This document shows positions 1-10,988 of a stretch of 64,000 nucleotides of DNA, one piece after another. Position 1 is the stretch's first letter. Each line of letters starts with the position of its first letter. This DNA comes from Nereocystis luetkeana. Taxonomy: Eukaryota; Sar; Phaeophyceae; Laminariales; Laminariaceae. A model generated the notes under the pieces. The model worked only from the letters and a program-made list of their open reading frames with translations, ran no database searches and had not been told where the DNA came from. A program made the translations under genes and the position numbers. The stretch spans positions 3,162,001 to 3,226,000 of the forward strand of contig JARUPZ010000002.1 in NCBI GenBank assembly GCA_031213475.1, given 5' to 3'.

Positions 1-160
1 GCACGCTGCCCGTACCGTAGGCAGGAGTACCACAAACAGCGTTTTGTTTAAATGATGTTAGTGTAGATCACGTCCTTATATTTAGGAACAGAGTGATAAC
101 TTGATAACAACATTTTTTGCCATTTGTTCTGGTGGCTAGCTCCGCGTCCCGGGGGGGGTG

Positions 161-246
161 TCCCCCTTGGAACCGCGGTCCCGTTTTGGGGGCAAATTAC
201 TTGAAATTTGAGTGGTTTGTCCCCGAAACGGGTTCGCGGTTCTAAC
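161..246. repeat. Family A MITE, degenerate copy
   Basis: A decayed copy of a palindromic element of about 96 bp whose intact ends read TTAACCCTTTTAGAACC and its complement. The left half (GGAACCGCGGTCCCGTTTTG) and the right half (CCCCGAAACGGG...CGCGGTTCTAA) are recognisable, but both outer ends are eroded. Positions 247-720 hold a short TA microsatellite (314-331) and no supported gene. Confidence 0.6.
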
Positions 247-723
247 TATCGGACTGGATGAGCCCCCCTGCGTCGGCAGGGGATCTTCGCCCGTGGGTCT
301 ATATCTGCATCTGTATATATATATATATATTATTCATACCACCCGCGCTCAGGGTGCTTGCACCCACGGCCGAGTTGCCCTCGGTGCGGCAGCATTTTAT
401 TTCCTGGAAACGATTTTCTTCTCGTTGTATTATTTTCTCCGGGGGTTTTCTTGTTCCTGCTGGATACGAGGGGTTGAGCGCTTTGAGCTTGGCAATGTCG
501 GAGGCCGAAGATAATAGCAACAGGTGGAGGTGGAGGTATTCAAGATCCATCTGCTCGTCGCCGGTTTTGCCCTGGGATTTGTTTGGCCCGGGAATTGTTA
601 CCAGGTACTCGTGTTACCAGGTACCAGGTATTAATTATTATTCTCTTATTAATAAGAGTATTGCTACTGCAGCAATGTGTCGAAACAGCATCTCTGGATA
701 ATAATTACCAACCCTGTACTTTT

Positions 724-819
724 AACCCTTTTAGAACCGCAGTCCCGTTTTCGCGGACAAACCAGTCAAATTCCGAGGAGTTTGTCCCCAAAACGGGACT
801 GCGGTTCTAAAAGGGTTAA
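724..819. mobile_element. Family A MITE (TTAA-type), full copy
   Basis: A near-perfect inverted repeat, starting AACCCTTTTAGAACCGCAG and ending in its complement, with a short unpaired centre. Both ends sit in TTAA. TTAA targets with CCC at the element end are the hallmark of piggyBac-type transposition, so this is inferred to be a non-autonomous piggyBac-like element. It has no coding capacity. Confidence 0.8.
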
Positions 820-1059
820 TGTAAGCTCTAAAGATGCGATGAAACTTTGTGGTCAATGTGATGTGTGCCTGCTTTCACGCCGCTCCATTTGAAAAACACT
901 CAATTGAAAAGACTGGTGGATGATCCAATCCGTATCCGAGTAGTTGTAAGGTGACCGAAACAATTAAATAAATTGACCTCGGTTTCAATTTAATTTGTTC
1001 GTACTGGAAATAGAGGTCACTATTTATTTTCTGTCTTCGGGCACACGAAATGATGTGGG

Positions 1060-1460
1060 TAGTATTGGGATATCGACATCGGAATCGACTTCGATACGAG
1101 CAGTGCCGCAACACGATACCGACGAACTGAAAAAGATCGATACGGTACCGGCAATATTTTTTTTTGAAGTGATCGATGCGATACAGCTGATAGTACTGTA
1201 AAACCGCAGTAAGGAATCGATAGGAATCGATAACAAAAAAAGTAATCGATGCGATGCCGATAATAACAAAAAACTAAATCGGTACGATACCGATACGAAC
1301 TTGAACCCTGTTGGAACCGCAGTCCCGTTTTGGGGACGAAGTACTTGGGATTTGACTGGCGTTGTCCCCAAGACGGGACTGCGGTTCTAAAAGGGTTAAA
1401 AAGTAATCGGTACGATACCGATAACATATGTTTTGCACGTATCGGTACGATTTCGGTGTT
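1060..1460. repeat. Degenerate tandem repeat of ATCGATACGATACCG-type units
   Basis: Short units related to ATCGGTACGATACCGAT recur on both sides of a family A MITE (1304-1399). The repeat resumes directly after the MITE, so the MITE inserted into an existing array. A sentence-length motif, CTGCTTTCACGCCGCTCCATTT, is also shared between about 868-890 and 1645-1667, outside this array. No coding signal was seen from 820 to 1900. Confidence 0.6.
1304..1399. mobile_element. Family A MITE inside tandem repeat
   Basis: Complete palindromic family A copy with slightly changed left end (AACCCTGTTGGAACCGC) and a canonical right end (GCGGTTCTAAAAGGGTTAA). It interrupts the ATCGATACG-type array. Confidence 0.8.
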
Positions 1461-1937
1461 TTAAGCATTGAAGCTTTCCTTCAGTGTCGAAGACGGAGAT
1501 GATGCCATGGAGGGGAGATACGATATTCAACAATTGAGACGTGATTGGAGTGTGTTTTTTGTTGCTTTCAAACCGCACCATTCGTTGGTGGGTGGATTTT
1601 GTCCTGTCATTTCCCGATTGTTGAAGAACAATATGCTGCTGGTCTGCTTTCACGCCGCTCCATTTGGCGGGTGGATTGTTGTCCGATCAGTATCCGATTG
1701 TTCGCATTTCGGCTACTGTTATCAGCTAAAGTTGCTCGTCTCCATATATGTGAAGAGTGAAGAGCTTATGTTTCTCTTTCTCTTCCTTCGGCGCGGCGAA
1801 CGAATATCGACGAAGGAGAAACGGAAGCAAAATCTCTGTGGTGTGTGGTGTAACTTAAATACGTAACAACATTTTTTCGCCACGACATTGTTTATAAATA
1901 TCTACTTCTGCCTCTGCTGTACACGAACAACGTTCCT

Positions 1938-2265
1938 CGACATACATGCATACATACATACATACATACATACATACATACATACATACATACATACATA
2001 CATACATACATACATACATACATACATACATACATACATACATACATACATACATACATACATACATACATACATACATACATACATACATACATACATA
2101 CATACATACATACATACATACATACATACATACATACATACATACATACATACATACATACATACATACATACATACATACATACATACATACATACATA
2201 CATACATACATACATACATACATACATACATACATACATACATACATACATACATTTCATACATA
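1938..2265. repeat. (CATA)n microsatellite, about 320 bp
   Basis: About 78 almost uninterrupted CATA units. Reading frames through it (YIHT or MYVC repeats) are open only because a 4-bp unit lacks stops in several frames; they are not genes. It is followed by a GC-rich imperfect repeat of GGAGGGCC type (2290-2440) and a short TA run (2453-2474). Confidence 0.97.
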
Positions 2266-2502
2266 CCAGGGTCATATTCAGGCAATACGTGCTGCGGCCC
2301 CCGCGCCACGAGCCGTAGGCGAGGTGTCCCCCCCTGCCTGGGGTCCCCGGAGGGCCCCTGGAGGACCCCCGGAGGGCCTCCGAAGGGCCGCCGGAGGCAC
2401 CCTGGAGAGCCGCCACGTTGGACCCGGCGCAGTCCACAATTTTGAGCTCGTACATATATATATATATATATATATCTTACATATCTGGTACCGGTACGCG
2501 GT

Positions 2503-2596
2503 AACCCTTTTAGAAGTGCAGTCCCGTTTTGGGGACAACTACTTAGAATTAGACTGGTTTTTTCCCCAAAATGGGAGTGCGGTGCTAAAAGGGTGA
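2503..2596. mobile_element. Family A MITE
   Basis: Palindromic copy with mutated inner arms (AGAAGTGCAG on the left, AGTGCGGTGCT on the right) but the family ends AACCCTTTTAG and CTAAAAGGGT. An A homopolymer of about 18 bp follows at 2742-2760. Nothing else was recognised up to 3280. Confidence 0.75.
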
Positions 2597-3281
2597 ATAT
2601 AGTCAAAATGTGCGTCTTTACCGGCATACTTTTGAACTCAAATAATATGAAAAAAGAGACAAGTTCTTTGAGCCACGAAGCAATTTGGCACACGAAGGTG
2701 TCCAGCAGCAGCGTTGCAAAATGTGCCTGCCTCAAATGGCAAAAAAAAAAAAAAAAAAAACACACACACAGCGAAAAAAAGTCGCCTCCGGCGAAACAGA
2801 CAACAATTCCCGCACGTTTGTTCTCGCCTACAGCAGGTACGGAGGAAAAATGGTGCAGAGGTCAAAAACGGATGTATGTGCAGCCTATATATGGCGGATG
2901 GTGCGCTGCGCGCAATTCTGACAAAATGGGTGTGTCAGCGCAACATTTCGCCGCCTAACTATAACCCTGATATATACCCCATTGTGCCGTGTATTTATCT
3001 TCTGTTTCTGAAGGAACTTTTATGAATTAGTGCACTTCGAAGTATGCATATAATATGCTAATATACGAGTGCCTGGGTTTAAAGGCGCAGCTCGTGATGT
3101 GTAACGAACGGTAAGTATCGAGTAGAAGTCAAGACCGTACCTGGTTCCCCCTTCGCCCTTCGAGGGGGATTGTTTGTGCTACTGGCCATGATCAATCGAG
3201 GTTCGAGCTGAACATGGCCGGAGGGCAAACACGACGTTTCACATTTCCGACAGGTACTTCAAGATATAACTATCTACAGAT

Positions 3282-3509
3282 AGATCATCTACAGATCATC
3301 TGGATCGCAACCTGCCGTTCTGAGGTGCTGCGCAGGGTCTGCGTAGCACAGATCCAAGTAGCACAGATCCAACCCAGGAAACATGTATGTCCTAAATCAT
3401 GCAGGTACTGCAGCTCCGACCCGACAACATGAGCTAGATCATACAGATCAGGAATCTGCCTGCCCTCAAAGATCTAGATCATGCGGTGGGAATGATCTGT
3501 GGATGATCT
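3282..3509. mobile_element. Family F repeat (GATC-rich, inverted ends)
   Basis: Ends are inverted: AGATCATCTACAGATC on the left and GATCTGTGGATGATCT on the right. The interior carries repeated GATCTGTATGATCT-like motifs and a GTAGCACAGATCCAA direct repeat. Related copies lie at about 5812-6050, 35460-35670, 48003-48300 and 63884-64000. It is non-coding, and its class is unknown. Confidence 0.6.
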
Positions 3510-3644
3510 TTCTCGTCTTTTGTGCCCGATGGTTGTCGTGTTGTGTTTTCTCATGTCCACCCTGCCTGGACGATGTCCCGGGGGAGTAGTTGCTTTCTGT
3601 TGGGTGTGTACCAGGACCTGGCGGCGTTTCTATGAGGACCGTTA

Positions 3645-3941
3645 ACAATCTGGGAGAAGGGATCTTTAGGTTGGTAGGCTGTTCGGATGTTTTGGTTCCT
3701 GTTGGGATCAAGGCACGGGCGAAGACCCAACCCAACCCCTGACTCTAACCCTAACCCTAACCCTGACCCCAAACCGCAGCCGAAACGGGCCAAAACTCGC
3801 CATAAACGAGGCTACGCCAAGTTTGCATCGAACCAGGAACTTTCTCAGATGCGGACGACGATTCCGAAGTGCAGACCACGCTACACATTTTTCAAGTAAA
3901 AAACATCCCTAAAGATCCCTTCTCCCAGACTGCTAAACCTA
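3645..3941. repeat. Inverted repeat with CTGGGAGAAGGGATC arms
   Basis: The motif CTGGGAGAAGGGATCTTTAGG near 3650 recurs inverted near 3913-3935 (CCTAAAGATCCCTTCTCCCAG). The inside contains a short CCCTAA telomere-like tract (3744-3768). It may be a small transposon remnant with about 40-bp ends; no target duplication was resolved. Confidence 0.45.
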
Positions 3942-4093
3942 CTCGTTTCTATTGCGGGTGGTCCGAAAAAATCCCGAAACAGAGTAAGCCCTCGGTTGGT
4001 TGACTTTTACGTTGACGGCTGAAGTTATCACGCTTCTCTTCTAAAAAAACGAGAGGTGAGTTATACAACTAGTAAATATTGTGAGGTGGAATC

Positions 4094-4289
4094 TCAGTTA
4101 CGTTGGGGCCTGGATGATCGACGTTGATAAACGCTGCCGTTGAAATGTGAACCCTTGCCAGCAGTGGCCTCAACGATCCTTAGCAAACGTAAGAGCAGCG
4201 TACCGCTCTGATCGGAAACATCAGGACCGTTTGGTATTCGCAGTAAATGTTCAAACGCTCCATAAATTCCCGGACAAAGTGGTAATAGC
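4094..4289 (-). other. Weak open frame next to a hAT-like MITE
   Basis: The minus strand is open for about 65 codons with an ordinary composition (it contains PGIYGAFEHLLRIPNG and LLRLLRIVEATAGK) and ends at a stop near 4094. Upstream it runs into the GC-rich MITE at 4290, so the reading beyond that point is artificial. It could be the end of an old gene cut by the MITE, or chance. No family was recognised. Confidence 0.15.
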
Positions 4290-4468
4290 CAGGGCTGTTC
4301 ACGAGGCGGGTCAAATCTTGCGGGTCGGGTCTGGTCGGGTCGGGTCACCTGACCCATCCCCAACCCGACGCCTGAGACTTTGAAGACCTCCGGACCCGGC
4401 CCGATCCGGCCCGACCCGACCCGACCCGAACCGTGAGATGTTGAAGTCATGACCTGTGAACAGCCCTG
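4290..4468. mobile_element. Family G hAT-like MITE
   Basis: The terminal inverted repeat is perfect over 13 bp: CAGGGCTGTTCAC / GTGAACAGCCCTG. The interior is a palindrome of GGGTCGGGT / ACCCGACCC units. CAGGG ends are typical of hAT elements. This copy lacks an obvious target duplication, but the related copy at 43919 has a clear 8-bp one. Confidence 0.7.
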
Positions 4469-4854
4469 GTGTGTTTGTGTGTGTGTTCTTCACATTAAGG
4501 CCACGCTGGCACCCAAGCGTCTCCCGAGCCCCGGGTTTCCGACCACTCTAGTTTCTAGGTGTTTTATCGGAACGGGGAAAAGAAACATAGCTATTTTTTA
4601 ACACGCTGCGTTTAGAACTTCGGCTGGTCCGCGCCTACCGAAGAGCGACGACGACTTGAAAGAGGCCCATCACAGCAGCTCGTGTTTCTCTCGATAGTGA
4701 TCTCTCGCCAGAGGCCTACACCTCGACTTGGAGAGGTGCTGCAGTGGTCGACATTGGTCAACTTTTGGGATGCACGAAAGGAGACAAAAAAGCAGCCCGC
4801 AACCAAACGTTAGCACGTCACTTGCAGACAGCTACAGCTCCAGTAGGGCAGGCT

Positions 4855-5225
4855 GCCCTCTATAGTGCTGTCGGTGCGGCAGTGGTCCCTCTATGGTGCC
4901 GGTTGAGTAGTGCCGGCTGCCCGCTATAGTGCGGTAGTGGTCCCTCTATAGTGCCGGCTGAGTAGTGCCGGCTGCCCGCTATAGTGCGGTAGTGGTCCCG
5001 CTATAGTGCCGGCTGAGTAGTGCCGGCTGCCCGCTATAGTGCAGTAGGTGCGGCAGTGGTCCCTCTATAGTGCCGGTTGAGTAGTACCGGCGGTCCGCTA
5101 TAGTGCGGTAGTGGTCCCTTTATAGTGCCGGCTGAGTAGTGCCGACTGCCCGCTATAGTGCGGTAGTGGTCCCGCTATAGTGCCGGCTGAGTAGTGCCGG
5201 CTGCCCGCTATAGTGCCTGTCGAAT
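4855..5225. repeat. Minisatellite of CTATAGTGCCGG units
   Basis: About seven imperfect units of roughly 55 bp built from CTATAGTGCCGGCTGAGTAG and GCCCGCTATAGTGCGGTAG blocks. It runs straight into a family C repeat, which shares the CTATAGTGCC motif, so the array probably grew from one end of that element. Confidence 0.8.
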
Positions 5226-5345
5226 CGCTTGGCACAGGTGGGACTAACATGTGTGGCAGTGTGATATTAATAGTGCTAGTTGCCATTATAGTGCCGGCAT
5301 TGTCGGCTGGCGCATAAGATGCCGGCACTATAGAAGAGCCACTAT
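5205..5345. repeat. Family C dispersed repeat, copy 1
   Basis: It contains GTGTGGCAGTGTGATATTAA, TAGTGCCGGCATTGTCGG and GGCTGGCGCATAAGATGCC in order. The same order occurs at 40535-40675, and in more diverged form at 43075-43215 and 43305-43415. Non-coding; mechanism unknown. Confidence 0.6.
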
Positions 5346-5439
5346 CGTACCTAATATAATGCGTGTTTTTCGCACGCCACGATCCACCCGATGCATCCGA
5401 CTGAAAAGGGTTTTTCAACTGCAGTGAGGAACGGTTGTG

Positions 5440-5700
5440 CTCTACGCAAGCTATTTCCAATCCCACTTGAGTTTCACGTTGCAAGCCTTGATCCACCCGC
5501 TTAATTCGCAATCCCGCTTGAGCTTCACGTCGTAAGCCTTACGTTACCGTAGCTATTTGCAGACCTACTTGAGCTTCACGCCATCCGTCTTGGTTCTCTA
5601 CCGTATCTATTTGCAATCCCACTTGAGTTTCGCGTCGCGCGCCTTCATTCTGCATACATATTTTTGCAATCCCTCTTGAGCATTGCGTTATAAAGTCTAC
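5440..5700. repeat. Minisatellite of about 60-bp units
   Basis: Four to five imperfect units sharing GCAATCCCACTTGAGTTTCA followed by CGTCG-type and CTATTTGCAAT blocks. Nothing in it looks coding. Confidence 0.7.
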
Positions 5701-5811
5701 ACCGCCGCGTTTTCACCGCCCTGTTTATTGTTTACGGACAATACGAGGGAGGTGCTTGAGTGGTGTCGCTCATGCTTCTGGGTTGGAATATTTCACGCCT
5801 CGAAGAGATAA

Positions 5812-6050
5812 ATCATGATATATCTATGCATCTACTGTGGATCATCTAGTTCCTCACCTGCTGCGGTTGTGAGAGGTTGCGTAGGATCTGCCTTTCAAGA
5901 CAGATCCAACACAGGAAGCACGTTGCAGATCATGCAGACTATACGTATACGGGTCTGATCGTACAGATCATACAGATCAGGAACATACGATCTATCTGCC
6001 TTGAAAGATCTAGATCATGAACTGTGGGAATGGTCTATAGTAGATGATCT
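5812..6050. mobile_element. Family F repeat, copy 2
   Basis: It shares with 3282-3509 the order of GATCATCTA, GTAGGATCTG, ACAGATCCAACACAGGAA, ATACAGATCAGGAA and TTGAAAGATCTAGATCATG, and ends TAGATGATCT. C homopolymers follow at 6079-6100. Confidence 0.6.
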
Positions 6051-6136
6051 GACACAGGTGTAATATATTTGAGACAGTCCCCCCCCCTCCCCCCCCTCCC
6101 TACACGCCTTTCCGCTCCGACGTCCGACGCCCGTTC

Positions 6137-6259
6137 ATGACTCTCCTGGGAAGGTACGTCGAGGAGCATCCGGGGTGGGTCAAGATCGACCACCCGAACG
6201 GGTACTGGATGCCGGTGATGCAGCACGGCAAGGCCGTCATGCACGAGGTCGTGGAGTGA
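6137..6259 (+). CDS. Orphan terminal exon, SH3-like tail
   Basis: The plus frame is open from before 6101 to a TGA at 6257-6259 and encodes a GC-rich, protein-like stretch: residues after the in-frame ATG at 6137 include RYVEEHPGWVKIDHPNGYW and end GKAVMHEVVE. The GWVKI...NGYWMPV pattern resembles the last strands of bacterial-type SH3 (SH3b) repeats, which occur in many stramenopile proteins; this is a resemblance by eye only. The ATG may be internal: an alternative is that the exon begins after an AG at about 6152 (GGGAAG before GTACGTCG). No upstream exon of the same gene was found in 1-6100, where only repeats are visible, so this could also be a pseudogene fragment. Confidence 0.4.
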   Translation: MTLLGRYVEEHPGWVKIDHPNGYWMPVMQHGKAVMHEVVE

Positions 6260-6690
6260 GTAGACCGAGCAACCGACTACGTTGCTCCTGTTCTCGGTGC
6301 CTGGATGCCGAATGGGAAGGGCCCGCGGCGGGGTCAAAGTACTGAGTGAGATCAGGGTGGCAGGTGGTGCGAGTACAAAAGTATTAAATGTAGGAGTAGG
6401 GGCTGTGATAGCTTGCGAAAATTGCCACGTACCTCTGGTACGCCTCTCTGCGTTTAGCCGTGAGTCTTTTTTTTTTTGTTGTTGTTGTATTTTTTGTTGC
6501 GTTCGAATGAGAGGGTGGTTAACGCGACGATAGTAAGGACCCCCTATATGTAGTCCCACCTTGATTTCGGTGTCATGGCTCGCTCGCTTTTCTCATTGAC
6601 CACAGCCCGCCATGACGAGCGTTCTTCAGAAGGCGCGGATAGAGTTGCCTCGCTCGCTTTTTCCCACCCCCGATTGCGGTGTTTCGACTC

Positions 6691-7018
6691 TTAGGGGAGT
6701 ATTTCTATCGATAGTCGTATTTTCTGATTGGCCGGCCCACCCTGACGAACGTTCTTCAGGCAAGAGGCGAAAAGACCTGGCACGCCTCCTCCGCAAAACC
6801 CGAGCGTGGTTACGTCCATGTCCGATGATGCATTGGAGTCGTTCGTCTCCAAGGGTGTTGGTGTTGATACAATGGCCGTGCGTTCCGCGACTGGCTTGCT
6901 CACTTTCCTCACGCCACTGCTGTCTGAGAGTGTTCTTTTAGTGCTGCTTGAAGAGCCACTCGTTGCTTCTTTGTGCGTTGTTTTTGCCTTTTCGTGTTTT
7001 TTTTTTTTTTTTTTATAA
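6691..7018 (-). other. Possible Ser/Thr/Lys-rich exon, unsupported
   Basis: The minus frame is open for over 100 codons and reads a Lys-rich then Ser/Thr-rich segment (STKRTLSDSSGVRKVSKPVA is in it), as in disordered nuclear proteins. A T homopolymer on the plus strand (about 6999-7015) supplies the Lys run. No conserved domain, and the splice sites are unclear. Nearby, TCGCTCGCTTTT and GACGAGCGTTCTTCAG each occur twice at 6570-6770, so the region is partly duplicated. Confidence 0.2.
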
Positions 7019-8380
7019 TGTTTCTCAAGCGGCTCGTCTCTCCTCCAATAGTATGTATGTATACGAGCCGCCCGCCCCGCGAGGTTCTTCTGTGTGCTCA
7101 TGATAGAACGTGTGTCGTATTTCGTTCATTCATGAAGGGAGGGGGGTTGGATGGTTGACGGGTAGATAGATGAGCGGGCGGTGTCTCGTATGGGGTGTCG
7201 ACTTTGTGCGGGCAGTCTTGGTGATGGGAATAAGAAGCCTGCCGACCCTGTCTATGACCTATCACCCCTGGTGCTCACGGCTTCAGGCGGTCGCTCGCCA
7301 GATGAGACGTCCAACTCGATGCAAGGGGGGTCCTGGGGGTCTGCGGTGCCCTAGATGCTGTAGGTATGAATGTACGAAATCCAAATCACGGAGGATGGCG
7401 ACCGCCTTTCGACGCGGCAACGTTCTACGAGTCCCCTGGTTTCAGCAGTCGTGTGGAGGCTTTTTGTTCAACGACGAAGCTAACGTGTTTGTGTGTTGAA
7501 TGTCGTATGCGTGGAAGTTGGGATTCGGCGCTACTGATGGTTTGCGAAGTAGAAGTCCCCCTTTACGGCGACACTACCCGCACCAACATTTTTGTTTCGG
7601 CGCAAATAACACTTAGAAATAGAATGGTGAAAAAAATGCGGTACAGTTTAAAGGAGTGTTGAGAGTTTTGCTTGGTGTTAAGGCCTTCCAGGGATATATA
7701 CCTTGTCAGATAACAAAGAGAAATACATTAAGGAAGTGTGTCCCGCCGTGCTTCACCTCGGTGTCACCTACCATGGTATTCCTTTTTCTTGTTTTTTTAA
7801 CGAGACCCACGAAAAAATCACCTTGAAATTTCCGGGAAAAGGATTTTTTTTTCTGCTGGCGGCAGAAATAAATATTTCAAGTTCCCCGCGAGGTACGTAC
7901 ACAGCTGCTGAAATGGTGTAACCCCCCTCCCCCCGCAAAACGATATCGTACTACGAGTACTGTAGATAATGTGCCCATTAGCATCGGCCTGAAAAGTTTA
8001 GTTGTCTTCTTCACTGGAGCAGATTGACGCGCTGTTGCTGTGTGTTGCCTTTGCCCGCCAACGTCCTCCGGGACGCTTGCGCGTGTTCGCTCGCATTTCA
8101 GCGTGTTCGCTCGAATTTCAGCCATTTATTGAGTGGCTTGAAAGAGAAATGATGTGCTTAATTAAATCCAACCGAAGGATGTATTCCTGGAAAAATCGTC
8201 CAAGGGCGTGTCGACCGCCACGAGAACGCCTGCTTCTAACAAAAGCGGCTAGAAATAGGCACGCCGTTTTTTTTTCTTTTCCTTTTTTATCGTCTCCGGA
8301 GCTTTTGCGGTGTTGTCGTCCCGCATTGCCTTTCTTTCTGCTCCTTGAACGCGCAGATGCTATTGTAACCTTTCTGAGAC

Positions 8381-8904
8381 CCCGAGAAAGGAGGCGTTCT
8401 ACGATAAACAACATATTCGCCTGATTGAGAGCGTAGTATCTGATTGAGAGCGAGATTGCGCGATACGCTGTAGCCGGACTACCGCTGAGAGGTGGAGCTT
8501 GCTGTGTAGCTTGAATTGAAGGGCTGGCCCGTAGCTTCAAGCCGCTACCCTGGTCATCGTGTGGGAGTCTCTCGTTGTGGAGCTACAGCCGGGAGCAGAA
8601 GCTACAGTAGAGCCCACCGCCCGAGGCGAAACAGTTTGAGGCAGGAATAGCCAATCTGGGGAAATCTAGCAACTTGTCTAGCTCCTAGCTGCAGCATCCG
8701 ATGACGATGACACGCATATGCTCGCGACGCTGCTGACGCGACCTTCAATTTGCGCCGCTTCTTGGAATAGCCCGTCCCCTACTTACCAAGAAATGGCAAG
8801 AGGCGTCTGGACCCGAAATTTCAATGTATTTGGCTCTCGCTCTCAATCAGATACTTCGCTCTCAATCAGGCGAATATGTTGTTGATAGAGGTATTACCTT
8901 CGGG
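8381..8904. mobile_element. Inverted-repeat element with about 50-bp arms
   Basis: The left arm (core 8407-8455) and right arm (core 8835-8883) are inverted copies with about one mismatch; both contain AACAACATATTCGCCTGATTG and two GATTGAGAGCG repeats. Similarity extends outward to CCCCGA at 8381 and TCGGGG at 8904. The 380-bp interior carries no credible reading frame. This fits a non-autonomous DNA transposon. The open frames over 8002-8540 in both strands are overlapping and unsupported. Confidence 0.6.
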
Positions 8905-9004
8905 GATTTTTTTTTTTTCTGAGAACCCCAATCAGACAGCAGTAGCTGATTTGCTTCAATCGCCAGTTTTTAGCGTCGAATTTTTGCTCTTCAGTCCCTA
9001 TAAA

Positions 9005-9540
9005 AACGGGGGGTGTACTCATAGGAGAGATGTACTCGATCTCATGCATGGCCGTAGTCGTATGACCGTAGACCCCCGCATCCCTACAATGCTGGGACGG
9101 AGCATGTCGGGTTTTCACCGACCAGGCAGACATTGCGTGCACCAAGCGCGAAGCGCCGAGAGGTGTCTGGCGAGTCGCATGAAGGGTGAGCTGCATCCTA
9201 CTAAGAACCGAATTTGAGGCGGACTTGCATATGGACGACAGCTTCAATGAGTTGATTTGATTTCCGGTGTAGGCATTTAATTTTCCAAAGACAGCAATGG
9301 GAGTACTATGTAACTGCCTCTTGGGTGCCTTACCTTGAACACTACGTGATGCGATCATTCCCAAGTATGCGAAGTAAAGGTTCTTTACCTCGCACAAATG
9401 ATCTAACTCGACAACCGGCTGTGGGTGACCGCCAAAAAAAAAAAAAACGGTACCCTGGTTGTCTAGCTCACGTAGTGAGCGGCATGTTTTACAGTGTCGT
9501 TGCCAACAGACGCCAACCCATCCTATATAAAAAAGGGAGG
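9005..9540 (+). mobile_element. Family D dispersed repeat, full copy
   Basis: About 535 bp starting with a short G-run and TGTACTC, then GATCTCATGCATGGCCGTAG, ATCCCTACAATGCTGGGACG, GGGTTTTCACCGACCAGGCA and, near the end, GTTTTACAGTGTCGTTGCCA. A second full copy is on the minus strand at about 49760-50375, and head-only copies are at 13694, 30000, 31390, 32040 and 38028. Every copy sits next to a G or C homopolymer. Non-coding; no tRNA-like boxes seen. Confidence 0.65.
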
Positions 9541-9711
9541 GGGGGGGTTAGAGCCCCCCCCCCCCGCGCGCTCTTCTCTTGCTTTTTTTTGGACGGAGTC
9601 AAGGCCTGTTATGGCCGCACCATGCTAGTTTTAGTGTACGAGGGGCGGTCAGTCGAAGGGATCAATTGAACCGCGGACTTTCCTAACGGGAGGGCATAGC
9701 AATATCATACC

Positions 9712-9850
9712 AGGGTACTATTTCGCGGGGACATCGTAATCAGGACCAAATGTGCTCAGTGAAAGTAAAGTACTATAATATACCTGGTATAGATTTTTGT
9801 GCGCACGATGGGTCCTGACTACTATGATCACTATAGCCCTCCGTACTAAC
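9712..9850. mobile_element. MITE related to family B, diverged
   Basis: An imperfect inverted repeat with GGGGACATCGTAATCAGGACC on the left and GGTCCTGACTACTATGAT on the right, plus the family B core ATAGATTTTTGTG. The centre carries TACCTGGTA at 9783-9791. A similar diverged element is at 18455-18590. Confidence 0.5.
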
Positions 9851-10019
9851 CAGAAGCCACGATGGGCCCGAAGCGACATATACCGGTATCCCTCTATTCT
9901 TACTGCCTTATGAATATGCGCACAACGCCCCCGTCTGATGTATCATCGCTTCTGAGTTTCGTCAGTGCGTTTTTTTGCCCACCAGAGAGGCTCACTTCTT
10001 GGAATCAGCAGCAGTCTAC

Positions 10020-10130
10020 GTATATTATATACCAGGTATATACTTGCATATATATTATTATATAATATATTTATATATATATTATATATATATAATATAT
10101 ATATATTATATTACGTATACGAAGTATATG
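10020..10130. repeat. TA-rich low-complexity tract
   Basis: Runs of TATATA interrupted by single bases; it includes TATACCAGGTATATA at about 10027. A (CAG)n microsatellite of about nine units follows at 10303-10331. Confidence 0.9.
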
Positions 10131-10462
10131 TGTGTCTCATTCCTCCCAGGCTCGTTGTCACATCTACCAGGGTATAGCACTGCGCCGTATAAATTGTTGC
10201 TATATACTGAAGTATACATCCTTGCAGGAAGGGTCTCCATGATCAAGAAAACAATTCAGACCATATGTACCATCCACACCATCAGCGCCACGGCGATACG
10301 ATCGCAGCAGCAGCAGCAGCAGCAGCAGCAGTGTCAACGCCCTGCTTCGAAAGCGTCACTTGGCGCGACCTGAAACAAAGCCCAGATTCGTGAGGCGATA
10401 GAGGTGTGTGAGGCACCTAATTTTTATGAGCCTTCTCGCTGCAGGACTTCCATGCTGTTCTG

Positions 10463-10775
10463 GCCAATGATACCGGAGACCTCTATTTCCAGATCTTCCA
10501 GGTTTATGGATTTTCGGAAACTTGTATCAACAAACACGGAGGCGTTCTGTCACTATTTGTGAAATTTAACAAAAGGCCAAAAAAACTGCTGGAAATTTTA
10601 AGCAGAGGTAAAAAACTACAGGAAAAGTTTAAATTTCACATAGTTGCAAGAACAAAAAATCAGGAAAATCTGCGCAAGACTACCAAAAAATCGCGCGAAA
10701 AAAAGCCCCAAGGCACAAAGTTCTGGAAACTCTGGAAAAAAAAAATGATCTCTCCGATAACAACGGCCCTTTACA
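10463..10775. mobile_element. Family H MITE, copy 1
   Basis: A/T-rich element whose right end (TGATCTCTCCGATAACAACG) and inner GGAGGCGTTCTGTCACTATT match, inverted, the copy at 40697-40951. The frame open at 10559-10804 is a by-product of the A-rich strand. Confidence 0.5.
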
Positions 10776-10988
10776 GTAGTAAGTCGACCAGAACTGGCTC
10801 TTGAGAAAATACGTACAGAATTGACCCGAAGAGTACTACTACTGCTGTTCTATTGTGCAGCACCAATGGGATACCGGGACACCAATGGGATGTAATTCCT
10901 CAGTTTCGGGAGCCTACGGATAAGGGTTGCTCACCAAAACCCTAAATTCGAGAAAATGGTTGGCACACTCTGTGTACGAGACGAATAT

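Noticed and set aside
1902-2765. Long open frames (up to 287 codons) on both strands
   Set aside because: They are translations of the CATA microsatellite and the GC-rich repeat after it.
3744-3768. A chromosome end
   Set aside because: Only about four CCCTAA-like units, with ordinary sequence on both sides.
8002-8540. Two overlapping 140-codon frames on opposite strands
   Set aside because: They overlap almost fully, end at the arm of the inverted-repeat element, and show no domain or splice context.
10559-10804. Lys-rich frame of 81 codons
   Set aside because: It lies in the A-rich strand of family H; the second copy of the element does not keep it open.
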